Numbered from the stretch's first letter, positions 37,501 through 47,559 are shown. The stretch is 64,000 nucleotides of DNA from Bacteroidota bacterium (GCA_029547705.1 JAKPOU010000068.1:124001-188000); one strand, 5' to 3'. Translations and numbers: made by a program. The notes: a model not told the origin generated them from the sequence alone.

Positions 37501-38937
37501 ATGAAAAAGAACTCAGGGATTACGCGAAGGAGATTTATTGGAACAACAACAGCTGCCGCGGCAGGATTTATGATTGTTCCTTCCAATACTGTTTCCGGGC
37601 TGGGGCATAAGGCTCCGAGTGATAAACTGAATATTGCCGGTGTGGGGATAGGGGGTATGGGAAGGGGCAATATTCAGAGAATGGCTGATGAAAACATAGT
37701 CGCTCTATGTGATGTGGAATGGGGCAAGAACAGGAGAACCAATGTTGCAGAGGTTTTTCAGGCTTACCCGAAAGCCAGGAAGTACTATGACTGGCGTCAG
37801 ATGTATGATGAAATGGGCAAGTCGATAGATGCTGTCATGTGTGCGACTGCCGACCATACGCATGCTATCATTTCGGCTCATGCGATTGCACTGGGCAAAC
37901 ACGTGTTTTGTCAGAAACCCCTGACACACAGTGTTTATGAATCACGTTTACTGACCAGGCTGGCTGCAAAGCACAGGGTAGCAACCCAGATGGGAAACCA
38001 GGGTTCGTCTGCCGAAGGAGTCAGACTGATCTGTGAATGGATTTGGAATGGTGAAATTGGTGAGGTAAGGAAAATAGAAGCCTATACGAACCGTCCCATC
38101 TGGCCTCAGGGCCTGACAGCCCCGACAGAGGAACAGCCTGTTCCCGAAACACTCAAATGGGACCTGTTTATCGGTCCTGCGAAATTCCGGCCGTATAATG
38201 AAGCCTATACGCCCTGGGTATGGCGCGGCTGGTGGGATTTTGGCACCGGGGCCCTTGGAGATATGGCCTGCCATGTGATGCATCCGGTTTTCAAATCAAT
38301 GATGCTTCAATATCCGACAAAAGTTATCGGCAGTTCCACGCCATTCACAACCGACAGTCCTCCCAATGCCGAAATAATGCATCTTACTTTCCCTGAACGG
38401 AAAAAGCCGGCTGATATTAAAATCGATCTGCCGGAAGTGCACGTTACATGGTATGACGGCGGATTGAAGCCGGGATTCCCGGAGAACTGGCCGGCAGACA
38501 GGGTACAGAATTCCGGTGTGCTTTTCCACGGGACAAAGGATATTCTGGTCTGCGGCGAATATGGTACAGATCCGATCCTTCTTTCAGGAAGGGTTCCGGA
38601 GGTACCGAAGAAACTTCGCCGTATTGAGGGAACCCATGAACAGGACTGGATCCGTGCCTGTAAGGAAAGTCCTGAAAGCCGTGTGCCCGCAGCATCCGAT
38701 TTCAGCGAGGCCGGTCCTTTCAACGAAATGGTGGTTATGGGTGTCCTTGCAACACGTCTGCAGTCTCTTAATAAAGTGCTTGAATGGGACGGATTGAACA
38801 TGACATTTAAAAATGTCACCGATAGTGATAAAATAACTCTGGGCAGGAATGAAACCGTTTCTGCCAAAGCATTCGCGGACGAACTGATCAGGCATACCTA
38901 CAGGGAGGGATGGTCTCTGCCTGACATGCCTGCATGA
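37501..38937 (+). CDS. Gfo/Idh/MocA-family oxidoreductase with Tat leader (second copy)
   Basis: 478 residues. MKKNSGITRRRFIGTTTAAA is a classic twin-arginine signal. The Rossmann loop is GVGIGGMGRGN (GxGxxG intact), and the EKP motif is replaced by CQKPLTHSVYE. The substrate half holds MGNQGSSAEGVRLICEWI and WRGWWDFGTGALGDMACHVM, typical of the exported clade shared by Bacteroidota and Planctomycetota. It differs clearly from the protein at 2962. It lies 249 bases after the epimerase gene and is followed by a long hairpin. A periplasmic role in sugar oxidation, linked with DUF1080, is plausible. Confidence 0.88.
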   Translation: MKKNSGITRRRFIGTTTAAAAGFMIVPSNTVSGLGHKAPSDKLNIAGVGIGGMGRGNIQRMADENIVALCDVEWGKNRRTNVAEVFQAYPKARKYYDWRQMYDEMGKSIDAVMCATADHTHAIISAHAIALGKHVFCQKPLTHSVYESRLLTRLAAKHRVATQMGNQGSSAEGVRLICEWIWNGEIGEVRKIEAYTNRPIWPQGLTAPTEEQPVPETLKWDLFIGPAKFRPYNEAYTPWVWRGWWDFGTGALGDMACHVMHPVFKSMMLQYPTKVIGSSTPFTTDSPPNAEIMHLTFPERKKPADIKIDLPEVHVTWYDGGLKPGFPENWPADRVQNSGVLFHGTKDILVCGEYGTDPILLSGRVPEVPKKLRRIEGTHEQDWIRACKESPESRVPAASDFSEAGPFNEMVVMGVLATRLQSLNKVLEWDGLNMTFKNVTDSDKITLGRNETVSAKAFADELIRHTYREGWSLPDMPA

Positions 38938-38950
38938 TTCTTATGATAAA

Positions 38951-38978
38951 TGCGCTGCTGAAAATGATCAGCAGCGCA
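38951..38978 (+). terminator. Strong hairpin after the Gfo/Idh gene
   Basis: Perfect 11-bp stem TGCGCTGCTGA/TCAGCAGCGCA (38951-38961 with 38968-38978), 6-base loop, 13 bases past the stop. There is no T run, so it may be a weak intrinsic terminator or an mRNA 3'-end stabiliser. Confidence 0.5.
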
Positions 38979-39124
38979 CGGATAAACCGGAATCATCAGC
39001 AATAATTCCTGCTGCAGACAGGTTTCAGGTAAGGAGCACCGGCTGATTGTTTAAAATTAATTGCCTGTCAGATGAATATGGAAAAATAAAATACGATATT
39101 TGTTACAATCAGAGAACAGGGACT

Positions 39125-39802
39125 ATGATACGGATAACAACACTGATAGTAACCGGGTTTTTCAGCCTTGCCGGTTTAAGCGGATATTCACAGCAGACGG
39201 AATGTGCGGTAAAAATGGAATCTATCTCGGGTGAATATTCCGGGAAGTGCAAAAAGGGACTGGCGCATGGGCAGGGTATTGCTTCCGGAACCGACCGTTA
39301 TGAAGGAGAATTCAGGAACGGATTGCCGCATGGAACAGGAAAATATACATGGGCCAACGGTGATTATTACAGGGGAGGGTGGAAAAAGGGACTGAAGGAA
39401 GGAGAAGGCCGGCTCGTGAAGGCAGATTCATCGGTTGTGGAAGGTATCTGGAAACAGGACAGCTATGTCGGGAAGAAACTAATTGCCGCTTACAAGATAA
39501 ACAAAAGCATGTCCGTTACTAGGTATTCTTTCAGAAAGACCAACAGTACCGCAAATGATGTAAAGGTGAAGCTGATAAGGGGAGGGATAGAGAATTCAGG
39601 TGTTGACAATCTGATAATTGCACATACCAGCGGTTCCCAGTACAGATCGGGATCCCATACCGGTATCCAGAATCCGCTGTTCCCCCTGGATATAAAGGTC
39701 ACCTTCACTGCCTGGAACATGTTCCGTACCGCCAAGTCCGATGTTATATTTGATTTCACAATAAACCAGCCCGGCAGCTGGGAGGTAGTAATCAATTATT
39801 AG
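39125..39802 (+). CDS. Exported MORN-repeat protein
   Basis: 225 residues from the ATG at 39125, which gives the signal peptide RITTLIVTGFFSLAGLSGYS; the open frame upstream starts at a TTG and is not convincing. Residues 35-105 hold three MORN motifs: GEYSGKCKKGLAHGQGI, YEGEFRNGLPHGTGKYTW and YRGGWKKGLKEGEGRL. The C-terminal 110 residues are a beta-rich domain (MFRTAKSDVIFDFTINQPGS) I do not recognise. Bacterial exported MORN proteins are usually uncharacterised surface proteins. Confidence 0.82.
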   Translation: MIRITTLIVTGFFSLAGLSGYSQQTECAVKMESISGEYSGKCKKGLAHGQGIASGTDRYEGEFRNGLPHGTGKYTWANGDYYRGGWKKGLKEGEGRLVKADSSVVEGIWKQDSYVGKKLIAAYKINKSMSVTRYSFRKTNSTANDVKVKLIRGGIENSGVDNLIIAHTSGSQYRSGSHTGIQNPLFPLDIKVTFTAWNMFRTAKSDVIFDFTINQPGSWEVVINY

Positions 39803-39908
39803 ACTTCATGCTGCACTATATATTTTATCTCCCGGATCCTTGCCGTTTAAAGAGAAATGTGCCGTTTTGCCTGAACACCCGTAACGTGACAGGATTCGTG
39901 ACTTGCAG

Positions 39909-40427
39909 TCAGAGGAATTCAGCTATCTCATCCAGGGACTTCCTGTTTTTTGCTCCCTTTCTGACAAATTCCGGTTTCGGGAATCCGAGCGGAGTAATTC
40001 CGTAAACAACTTCAGATTCTTCAAGTTCAAGGGCCTGCCTTAAAACTTCCGGGTTATATGCTGCAACCCAGCAGGTTCCCACACCTTCATTTGCAGCTGC
40101 CAGCAGAATATGGGTCATGGCAATGGCCAGATCCGTTTCTATGGAATTATAGCCGTCCCAGGAACGTGTCCAGGCCTTGTCTTTCATTCCGGCCACGACA
40201 AGGATATGGGGAGCATCCCGGAACCAGTCCCTAGGATAACATTCCCTCAGCTTTCCGAGCATCTCCCGGGAAGAGACAACCAGGAATTTCCAGGGCTGGA
40301 TATTGCGTGCTGATGGCGCCAGCCTGCCTGCATCGAGAATTTTTTTAAGTGTATTTTCGGGAACAGGTCTGTCCGGATCGTAGTTACGGATGCTTTCACG
40401 CGACTGAATGAGTTCGTAATAATCCAT
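39909..40427 (-). CDS. Nitroreductase-family protein
   Basis: 172 residues, a single FMN-dependent nitroreductase domain. It begins YELIQSRESIRNYDPDRPVP with the phosphate-binding R-S/R-R pattern and continues ILDAGRLAPSARNIQPWKF, then TDLAIAMTHILLAAANEGVG and TCWVAAYNPEVLRQ. The short length is that of the minimal family. No ferredoxin part is present, unlike the gene at 8737. It is cytoplasmic and single. Confidence 0.93.
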   Translation of the reverse strand: MDYYELIQSRESIRNYDPDRPVPENTLKKILDAGRLAPSARNIQPWKFLVVSSREMLGKLRECYPRDWFRDAPHILVVAGMKDKAWTRSWDGYNSIETDLAIAMTHILLAAANEGVGTCWVAAYNPEVLRQALELEESEVVYGITPLGFPKPEFVRKGAKNRKSLDEIAEFL

Positions 40428-40567
40428 TTTTCTGTTTTTGGGTTGAGCGGAAGCCAGTATTCCGGAATCCGGTCATATAGTCAGGAACGGGTTTTCCGGA
40501 TGATCTCCAAAGTTAAGAATCAATATTGAATTGTCCGGCAGAGGTAACGCATCTGTTTAAAGATTTG

Positions 40568-42238
40568 CTAACGGACATCAACGGTTTCGATTGTCCAGTA
40601 ATCCCTGTGGTAATATTCCCTCAGATTTTTTACGGCATAGACGTAGGACCCGTACTTGTCTGCAAACAGGTATCTCACTGATGTTTTATATAATTCCTTC
40701 GTGCCGTTTTCATTAATAAATACCGGGGAAACATAGAATGTCCTTATTTTCCGGAGATTCCCGGAATAATATTGTTCTATTACAGCATTGTATTGGGGAT
40801 CATTGTCGTAAAATGTTGAAGCCGTGTAAATTGTGCCCGATCCGGGCGATTCACCGAATGATGTGATATAGGGTGATGAGGACTCTATATGTGCGAATAC
40901 GGGCGGATCAAACGGATGATATTCCCCGTCATAGGGGGGCAGGTAATAAACCAGCCTGTGATAGGTATAGAGCCTGGTGCCGTCTTTTTTAATCCAGAAC
41001 TGATCTGCACATGTATGGTAATATGTTATTTTATCGTTTGCTCTGCCTCCGGAAATATCGAAAATAAGGATTCCCGAAGGAGTCAGTATCCTGGTCCCGA
41101 CAATAAACGGCTTCCCCTGCATTTTGGCGATAGTGGTTTTTTCATAGATCAATACTGAAGAAGATCCTGTAACCGACAGTTCCCCCGTTGCAAGGTTGAG
41201 ATTCCTGAGACCCGTAAATCCCCCTTCATCCGGAGAAATATAGCACCAGCCATTTTCGCCAAACACGATATCAAAGGGAGTGCAATCAATAGTGTAGTCC
41301 CTGAGCAGTTCTGAATTGTCAAGATCCCAATAGCCGGCCAGGTTCGTGTTATAGCCTATTACAGCCTTATCCCCTTCCTCAGATATGCTTATACATTTCG
41401 GGCTGTGAGGGAGGGAAAGGATTCGTGACTCTTTTGTGCTGGTATTGTAGATGATGAGATTGTCGGGCGATTTTGTTATGACAGCCATTATACCTGATTC
41501 CTGGCTGAATTCCGCATCAGTCACTGTCCCGGCTATTTCCACCAGATCTTTCTGAACCACCAGGGATTCATCAATCTGAACCGGCAGGATCAGATTACCG
41601 TTGGTTGAATTGCTGACCAACTGTAATTCAGCTGATGTCTGTCCGTAAATTTTTAAAGGATCCGGAAGGATATGAATCATTACCATGGTTGACTGGTCTT
41701 TCTGCAGAGAGCCGGCTTCCGGATAAAGGTACAGCCATTCGGGTATGTCTGTTATTTTCCACTTCAGAAGACCCTCAGAAGTATTCCTGATGGTAAGAGT
41801 CTGATAATTGAATGAATCGAATCTGAGTACGGAAGGTGTGAACTCAAGGACAGGGAATCCGGAATTTTCGTAGGAAACCGTGAAACCAACCAGTCCCAGA
41901 TTTTCAATGTCAATAATGACAGTCGCGTAGAAAATCTCATAGACGTTTTTATAATAGTCATTGAGGATATCGAAATCGAGTATGAATTTTCCCTTTGTCA
42001 CCTTGCCTTTCATAACATTGAAAGACAACCATTTTGGCTGCATAAACAGGGTGTAGCTCCCATCGGTTAAAACCGGAAGCTGTACCGGCACCTGTACATT
42101 TGTCTGCCTGTTATCCAGTTTCAGGGTATCGTTGAGTTCATAAAGATTCTTTTCGTTTTTTGAAAGGAAATCATCACTGCATGAGATTCCTGAAATGAAA
42201 AGAATAATTATTCCGGCAAAATATATTGATTTTTTCAT
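40568..42238 (-). CDS. Lipoprotein with BACON-like Ig domains and a beta-propeller
   Basis: 556 residues. The signal KSIYFAGIIILFISGISCSD has a lipobox. Residues about 40-130 and 130-225 are Ig-like modules of BACON type (LKWKITDIPEWLYLYPEAGS is characteristic). Residues 235-556 look like a seven-bladed YVTN/WD40-like propeller: VTDAEFSQESGIMAVITKSP, DNLIIYNTSTKESRILSLP, KCISISEEGDKAVIGYN. It should sit on the outer membrane. Its start shares ATGA with the stop of the upstream barrel gene (4-base overlap), so the two are translationally coupled and likely form one surface complex. Function unknown. Confidence 0.8.
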   Translation of the reverse strand: MKKSIYFAGIIILFISGISCSDDFLSKNEKNLYELNDTLKLDNRQTNVQVPVQLPVLTDGSYTLFMQPKWLSFNVMKGKVTKGKFILDFDILNDYYKNVYEIFYATVIIDIENLGLVGFTVSYENSGFPVLEFTPSVLRFDSFNYQTLTIRNTSEGLLKWKITDIPEWLYLYPEAGSLQKDQSTMVMIHILPDPLKIYGQTSAELQLVSNSTNGNLILPVQIDESLVVQKDLVEIAGTVTDAEFSQESGIMAVITKSPDNLIIYNTSTKESRILSLPHSPKCISISEEGDKAVIGYNTNLAGYWDLDNSELLRDYTIDCTPFDIVFGENGWCYISPDEGGFTGLRNLNLATGELSVTGSSSVLIYEKTTIAKMQGKPFIVGTRILTPSGILIFDISGGRANDKITYYHTCADQFWIKKDGTRLYTYHRLVYYLPPYDGEYHPFDPPVFAHIESSSPYITSFGESPGSGTIYTASTFYDNDPQYNAVIEQYYSGNLRKIRTFYVSPVFINENGTKELYKTSVRYLFADKYGSYVYAVKNLREYYHRDYWTIETVDVR

Positions 42239-43095
42239 CTGTTCCAGAAATAAAACCTGATACCCAGTAATAATTCAATTCGTGAGAGATTCTCATAATT
42301 CTTTTTATCAAGTTTAACACTTGAGCTGTTGGTGCCGTCTGATAAATTTATTTTTCTGAGTGATGTAACAAAGGATGAAAGCTCAGCGCCGGCTGACAGA
42401 TAGTCTGTGATGAAATATTCCAGGCCCATGGAAGCGTCAATTCCCAAATTCCGGCCACTTATAAGCAGATAGTTATTTATATATTCAGCCTCATTCCTGT
42501 AGGTGGTCATTCCTGCTGAATAGGCAAAATGTACCTGCAGCTTACGGTATCCGGGACTGATATGATAGCTCAGGGATGGACCGTAAAAATTGACGCAAAT
42601 TTTCTCCCCGTAAGTACCATAGAGCAGATGGATCCCGTCCTGCGGGTCAAAGAAACCGGTCAGACTTCCTGAAGTATAAAAGAATCTGTACCTGAATCCT
42701 GCTCCCAGTTGCGGTTTGATCATGTAAGTAAGCCCGGCTCCTGTACTCCATCCGGTTTTCAGGTTTTTATAATATGATTCCGCCCCGCGTGGATCTGCAC
42801 CCTGACTTACAAGGGCGTCCCTGGCTTTCCATGTTCCGGCCAGTAAATATCCGGCACCGGCATTCATATCAAACCGTATCCTGCTGTTTGAAGTGCTGCC
42901 CGTGAACATTTCCTCAAAGGCAGTTACATCTTTTAAGTTTCCGGGGGTCCCCTTGTTCCTTAAACCTTTTATGTCCTTATCCGGGGATATCGTCTTATCC
43001 TGCGGATAAACCGCAGTTACCAGGAATGAAAACAGTACCGGGATCAGCAGGAGTCTGCCGGCTCGTTTATTTGCTGCTAGAAGCGGACGGATCAT
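42235..43095 (-). CDS. Outer-membrane beta-barrel protein
   Basis: 286 residues with signal peptide LLLIPVLFSFLVTAVYPQ. The mature part alternates aromatic and polar residues in strand-like runs: IRFDMNAGAGYLLAGTW, SWSTGAGLTYMIK-like turns (GWSTGAGLTYMIKPQLGAGF), RYRFFYTSGSL, LSYHISPGYRKLQVHFAYSA and MGLEYFITDYLSAGAELSSF, ending IELLLGIRFYFWNR. This is the pattern of an 8-10-stranded porin-like (OmpW/DUF-type) barrel. It is the first gene of a coupled pair with the propeller lipoprotein. Confidence 0.78.
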   Translation of the reverse strand: MIRPLLAANKRAGRLLLIPVLFSFLVTAVYPQDKTISPDKDIKGLRNKGTPGNLKDVTAFEEMFTGSTSNSRIRFDMNAGAGYLLAGTWKARDALVSQGADPRGAESYYKNLKTGWSTGAGLTYMIKPQLGAGFRYRFFYTSGSLTGFFDPQDGIHLLYGTYGEKICVNFYGPSLSYHISPGYRKLQVHFAYSAGMTTYRNEAEYINNYLLISGRNLGIDASMGLEYFITDYLSAGAELSSFVTSLRKINLSDGTNSSSVKLDKKNYENLSRIELLLGIRFYFWNR

Positions 43096-43283
43096 TGTTT
43101 CTCAGGGTTGTGCTAATTGTGGGAATGGATAACGGAAACTGTTGAATTCTACTTTTTTTGCCAGCATTTAAGATGCTAAAGTAAATATTCTTTCATCAGA
43201 CTGTACCGGCTGAATGAAATTTTTTTTCAGTTCCTGAAACAAAAGCTGCTCACCGGCGTTTATCGCAGTAATATTACTGTACC

Positions 43284-43478
43284 ATGAAAAGAAAAAGCAG
43301 GAAGTCACTTTATTTCTTCATACCTCTGAGCCTTGTAATCAAGATTATACTGACTGTATTGCTGTTTAATCTTCCGGGCGGATGCAGGGAGGCAAGAGAA
43401 CATTTTCAGGAACTGCTTGAACCTGGTTCGGAATTTGCTTATTTTGTGGATCCATACCAGAATTCAGAAAATGAATAA
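43284..43478 (+). CDS. Possible small membrane protein
   Basis: 64 residues from an ATG: a basic start (MKRKSRKS), one hydrophobic segment (LYFFIPLSLVIKIILTVLLF) and an acidic tail (FQELLEPGSEFAYFVDPYQN). The charge pattern suits a single-pass membrane or secreted peptide, and the GNAT gene follows 46 bases later on the same strand. I do not recognise it; it could be a chance frame. Confidence 0.45.
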   Translation: MKRKSRKSLYFFIPLSLVIKIILTVLLFNLPGGCREAREHFQELLEPGSEFAYFVDPYQNSENE

Positions 43479-43524
43479 CTCCTCCTTGCAGTGTGTAAGC
43501 TGCGGAAACAAATAAATAGTCAAT

Positions 43525-43971
43525 ATGAAAATAACTGAAATAAAAGAGTATAATGAAAAAGTATTCAGGGCAGTCCGGACACTGCTGCCGCAACTTGACC
43601 CGGCCATAATTCTTCCGTCAGACGATTTTCTAAGGGGCATCATAGAAGGCAGGGATACTTTTCTTTTTGTTGCGGAGGATGAAAATGGTGATATCAGAGG
43701 CATTCTGACCCTTGTCAGGTATGATATTCCCACCGGAACCAAATTCTGGATTGAAGATGTTGTTGTGGATGAATCGCAAAGAGGAAAAGGTTATGGCAGG
43801 GGCCTGATGATTCATGCAATCAGATTTGCCGAATCACACGGAGCAAGGAAAATTGATCTGACTTCCAGACCGGAAAGAATAGCTGCAAACCGCCTGTATC
43901 AGGATCTTGGATTTATAAGGCGGGAAACAAATTTTTACAGATATCTGCCGGAATCAGTCAGAAAATCCTGA
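43525..43971 (+). CDS. GNAT-family N-acetyltransferase
   Basis: 148 residues, one GNAT domain. The acetyl-CoA-binding motif A is clear: WIEDVVVDESQRGKGYGRGL, with Q-R-G-K-G-Y-G. It is followed by MIHAIRFAESHGARKIDLTS and ANRLYQDLGFIRRETNFYRY, the usual motif B. The substrate cannot be predicted. Confidence 0.93.
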   Translation: MKITEIKEYNEKVFRAVRTLLPQLDPAIILPSDDFLRGIIEGRDTFLFVAEDENGDIRGILTLVRYDIPTGTKFWIEDVVVDESQRGKGYGRGLMIHAIRFAESHGARKIDLTSRPERIAANRLYQDLGFIRRETNFYRYLPESVRKS

Positions 43972-44386
43972 ATCTGCTGACTGAATCTGCCGAAAAACCC
44001 TTTTTTCATCATAATAAAGCGTCAGCTGGTCAAAACCGTCCCGCCGGACGTCAATATTCAATTCATTTTGACGAATGCAGGAATATTATATGCCAGTTAA
44101 GGCTGTGGCTTAACGGTACTGCAGAATTTATTGACCAGGCTTTGCCGGGAATGCTCCAAACCCCGTCAGATGGACATTACCAGTTTGTGAGAGAGCTTTC
44201 GGGTACTTATCTTTGGAATGGTAATAATTTGAAGATCATGAAGGCTGTCTATCACATAAAATCAACAGTAACAGGATCTGTTAAGCTTAAACGCAGGAAG
44301 ATTGCAAAAGCACTCCGGTGGTGGTTGCGCGAGAATGGTTTTGAGTTTAGTTACAGTTATTCCTGCAGTTAATAACATAATCCGTA
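43972..44386. other. Stretch without a well-supported gene
   Basis: 415 bases. A frame from TTG 44142 to 44372 (76 codons, ending basic and aromatic: LKRRKIAKALRWWLRENGFE) is open and extends upstream to about 44030 without a good start. It might be a degraded or unrecognised small gene; I see no family match and no clear promoter. Confidence 0.4.
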
Positions 44387-44641
44387 ATGCCTGAAACCGG
44401 AATGAAACGTCATTTGAAAGATATTTTTCCCTTACTGATTCTCTCCTTATTGTGGCTGGGTCTTTCTTCTTTTTCGGTTCCGGATGTGAAGCCCGGCCGG
44501 GTAAAAAAAGAGCAGCGCAGGGAATGCAGGAAACAGAACGGCAGCTGTATTGTCAGCAGGCAAAAACACTATCCAACGCCATTCAGTAATAAAAAAATAA
44601 AAACCAAATCCAATCGCAGGATCAAATCAGACCGGAGATGA
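44387..44641 (+). CDS. Small basic exported protein, hypothetical
   Basis: 84 residues from an ATG. A leader with a hydrophobic core (HLKDIFPLLILSLLWLGLSS) precedes a strongly basic tail ending KKIKTKSNRRIKSDRR. A hairpin starts at its stop codon. A second in-frame ATG (residue 6, MKRHLKD) may be the true start. No family recognised. Confidence 0.5.
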   Translation: MPETGMKRHLKDIFPLLILSLLWLGLSSFSVPDVKPGRVKKEQRRECRKQNGSCIVSRQKHYPTPFSNKKIKTKSNRRIKSDRR

Positions 44642-44670
44642 GTAAAACAGGCAGTTCGCCTGTCTTACTC
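44640..44670. terminator. Hairpin between convergent genes
   Basis: GAGTAAAACAGGC/GCCTGTCTTACTC, a 13-position stem with one A-C mismatch and a 5-base loop, located between the stop of the small basic protein and the stop of the slipin gene. No long T run on either side. Confidence 0.5.
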
Positions 44671-44695
44671 AGAACTGACCGGTAGTATCAGTATC

Positions 44696-45457
44696 TCATT
44701 TCTTTTCCCTTTGCATGAATGCCGAAATGATATCGAGCGGTACCGGGAATATTATAGTGGAGCTCTGTTCGGATGCCACTTCCGTAAGGGTTTGCAGGAA
44801 ACGAAGCTGCAGGGTAGTGGGATTTGCACTGATTATATTTGCTGCATCGGCCAGCCGGGTGCTTGCCTGGAATTCACCTTCGGCATGTATAACTTTTGCA
44901 CGGCGTTCTCTTTCAGCTTCAGCCTGTTTTGCCATTGCACGCTGCATCTCCTGGGGAAGATCTATATGTTTTACTTCAACATTTGATACTTTTATCCCCC
45001 AGGGTTCGGTCTGATGGTCAATAATCTTGGCCAGTTCCATATTTATTTTTTCACGGTGTGAAAGGAGGTCATCCAGTTCCGACTGTCCCAGTATGCTTCT
45101 CAGGGTTGTCTGCGAAAGCTGGGAGGTTGCAAACAGATAGTTCTCCACTTCAATAATTGCCTTATCCGGCAGCATCACCCGGAAATAAACCACGGCGTTT
45201 ACCTTTATCGAGACGTTGTCCTTTGTAATGACATCCTGCGGCGGGACATCCAGCACTACCGTTCTGAGGCTTACCTTTACCATTTTGTCGACCACCGGGA
45301 TCAGCAGGATCAGGCCCGGTCCCTTCACACCGACCAGTCTTCCGAGACGGAAAACCACAGCACGTTCATATTCGCGTAAAATCTTTATTGCACTTGCCAG
45401 AATGATAAACAGGAATATTATCACTGCTATCAAAAGAATACTGGGTGTTTGTTCCAT
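44696..45457 (-). CDS. Slipin/stomatin-like SPFH-domain membrane protein
   Basis: 253 residues. One N-terminal membrane segment ([20 protein letters not shown]) is followed by the SPFH domain: [79 protein letters not shown] and [21 protein letters not shown] coiled-coil with [20 protein letters not shown] follows. Slipins form membrane-organising rings. The partner protease NfeD is encoded directly upstream (22-base gap), the conserved slipin-NfeD pair. Confidence 0.95.
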   Translation of the reverse strand: MEQTPSILLIAVIIFLFIILASAIKILREYERAVVFRLGRLVGVKGPGLILLIPVVDKMVKVSLRTVVLDVPPQDVITKDNVSIKVNAVVYFRVMLPDKAIIEVENYLFATSQLSQTTLRSILGQSELDDLLSHREKINMELAKIIDHQTEPWGIKVSNVEVKHIDLPQEMQRAMAKQAEAERERRAKVIHAEGEFQASTRLADAANIISANPTTLQLRFLQTLTEVASEQSSTIIFPVPLDIISAFMQREKK

Positions 45458-45479
45458 AATGATTCCCTTTCTGTTTGAT

Positions 45480-46907
45480 TTAAATTACTTTTTGAACTAT
45501 TAATTTCATGTTTGAAACCCTGATAATCCTGACTTTTGTGCCTTTTCCCAAATGTCCGTCAGGACTTTCGGCAAACCAGAACTCCCCGTGAACACTTACC
45601 TGTCCCTCGGGATCAAGGTCAGTGATAACAGTGCCCGTCTCCCCGACAAGTCCTTCCACACCGGTGGTGGGCTTACGAGTCTGTGCCTTGATGGCAAAGC
45701 CTATGGCAAAGAGGAAGAATGCTGCCGTAAGTATGACAATTACCAGGATTACATACCAGGATATTTTGATTACTTCAAGTGTTGATTCCGTGTTTATTAG
45801 CATGACTGATCCAAGAATTAGTGATATTATTCCGCCTATGGATAAAAGCCCGTGACTGACTATCTTTATTTCTAGAATGAAGAGGATGATTGCAAAAATT
45901 ATCAGTGCCAGGCCTGCATAATTAACCGGCAATGTCTGCAGGGAATAAAATGCAACGATCAGGCTTATTCCTCCTATTACTCCCGGGAATATGGCACCCG
46001 GACTGTAAAGTTCAAACATGATACCGTATATTCCCAGCATCATCAGGATATATGCAATGTTCGGGTCACTCAGCAGGCTTAGTAGCTTTTGCTTGAAATC
46101 CATTTCAATGTCAACAACTTCGGCATTTGCGGTTTCCAGAATCCTGGTACCGGATGAGAGACTTATTTCCTTGCCGTCTATCTGTTCGAGCAGATCCGGA
46201 ACGGATATGGCTATCAGGTCAATAACATTCATCTTCATTGCCTCGGTTTCGGTTATTGACAGGCTCTTTCTGACAGCATCCTCTGCCCACTGGACATTCC
46301 TCTCCCTTTTCTCGCTGATGGTTCTTATGAATGCTGCCGCATCGTTGGTGGCCTTTTCAATCATTACCGAATCCTGCTGACCCTGAAGGGAAACGGGGTG
46401 AGCGGCACCAATGTTTGTTCCCGGTGCCATTGCCGCAATATGTGCTGCAAGGGTGATGAAAACTCCTGCCGAGGCAGACTGTGATCCGCCCGGATAAACA
46501 AACACCACAACGGGAACATCGGAATCCAGAATGTCAGTAACAATCATCCTGGTTGATTTAAGCAATCCGCCCGGTGTATTCAGTTTAATGATAAGACATT
46601 CAGCATTTTCCTGTTCGGCACGTCTGATCCCCGACTGAATGTATTCAGTACTTGAAGGATTTATTGAGGCATCAACCGAAATCAAATGTACCTTCCTGAC
46701 TCTGCTGCCCTGTTCCTGAACTGTCTTCCGTGCCGCAGCCGGACCTGTTAACGCTAAGCTTTCAGCTGATTCTGCAGGCTTTATTTCCCATAAGGTTGTA
46801 TGGGGCATTGCCCGGCCGGTTTCAGGCGACCTGCCACCGGCAGTTGCCGGCAGCCTTACCTGTAACAGCAGGCTGAAAAGAATTATATGAAATATTACAA
46901 ATCGCAA
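45480..46907 (-). CDS. NfeD-family membrane-bound serine protease (long form)
   Basis: 475 residues from TTG 46907, accepted because it yields a signal peptide ([20 protein letters not shown]) and no other start precedes it. Residues 60-240 form a ClpP-like protease domain: nucleophile Ser in [17 protein letters not shown] near 150 and Lys in [14 protein letters not shown] near 205. Then come four or five membrane helices ([20 protein letters not shown] onward). The C-terminal OB-fold NfeD domain is present ([19 protein letters not shown]). These proteases cleave slipin; here slipin follows in the same operon. Confidence 0.95.
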   Translation of the reverse strand: MRFVIFHIILFSLLLQVRLPATAGGRSPETGRAMPHTTLWEIKPAESAESLALTGPAAARKTVQEQGSRVRKVHLISVDASINPSSTEYIQSGIRRAEQENAECLIIKLNTPGGLLKSTRMIVTDILDSDVPVVVFVYPGGSQSASAGVFITLAAHIAAMAPGTNIGAAHPVSLQGQQDSVMIEKATNDAAAFIRTISEKRERNVQWAEDAVRKSLSITETEAMKMNVIDLIAISVPDLLEQIDGKEISLSSGTRILETANAEVVDIEMDFKQKLLSLLSDPNIAYILMMLGIYGIMFELYSPGAIFPGVIGGISLIVAFYSLQTLPVNYAGLALIIFAIILFILEIKIVSHGLLSIGGIISLILGSVMLINTESTLEVIKISWYVILVIVILTAAFFLFAIGFAIKAQTRKPTTGVEGLVGETGTVITDLDPEGQVSVHGEFWFAESPDGHLGKGTKVRIIRVSNMKLIVQKVI

Positions 46908-47388
46908 CTTATTAAATTATAAAACTATAACAGCTGTTATTAATTATTGAAAGGCTGTAAAGATAATCGTTATCCTGGTCTTACTCTTATGTTACTAAAA
47001 TCAAATTTAATTTAATTGATCTATATTTCATAATTTTCATTATACAATAATTGATGCTGATACCGTGATGGAATCTCTCTGCTATTGATTATTAAGTAAA
47101 TGTGCTCAGGCCCCTGCCTGGTACCTGCGGCCGTTTCTTTCCGGGCCGGGTTTATATAGGCATGTACTGTTTTAGTACTTCCTGTAGTACTTCCTGATTT
47201 ACCGGTCCGGATGTTAAAAAGGCCCGGAAAAATGTTAATAAGTAAATCACTGTCAATTCATTATTCTATATATATTTATTCTCAGCAATACGATTCCTGA
47301 AATAGGGTTTGAATATACTCAGAAGTCTGAAACACAGATGATGTGAAAATAATATGTCAATGTCTTATACTTCAAAAATTACTGTGCT
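46908..47388. other. Gene-free stretch upstream of nfeD
   Basis: 481 bases, A/T-rich. A perfect 12-bp direct repeat TAGTACTTCCTG occurs twice back to back at 47173-47196. Nothing else recognisable; it must contain the promoters of the divergent nfeD and the 56-residue gene. Confidence 0.7.
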
Positions 47389-47559
47389 ATGAAGAAGGTT
47401 AAACCTGAAGAACCGCTGAAGGCAAGGAAACTTATCCGCATTAACGATTACACCTGGATTGAAAAAAAAGCAAATGAATCTGATGAGGCAACGCGTGAAA
47501 GATTTCTTCAGAAACTTGCAAAGGCGGAAAATGCCCGGGATTATCACTCAGAATTTTAG
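47389..47559 (+). CDS. Small hypothetical protein (56 aa)
   Basis: An ATG at 47389 opens 56 codons: MKKVKPEEPLKARKLIRIND, then YTWIEKKANESDEATRERFL, then QKLAKAENARDYHSEF and TAG. The composition is that of a real soluble alpha-helical protein with many Lys and Glu, no signal and no membrane part. It was too short for routine gene lists. Function unknown. Confidence 0.6.
   Translation: MKKVKPEEPLKARKLIRINDYTWIEKKANESDEATRERFLQKLAKAENARDYHSEF

Noticed and set aside
39808..40005. 65-codon plus-strand frame after the MORN gene
   Set aside because: Its second half is antisense to the nitroreductase gene and the composition is not coding-like.
44142..44372. 76-codon frame between GNAT and the small basic protein
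   Set aside because: TTG start, no promoter or homolog recognised; kept only as a note in the gene-poor stretch.
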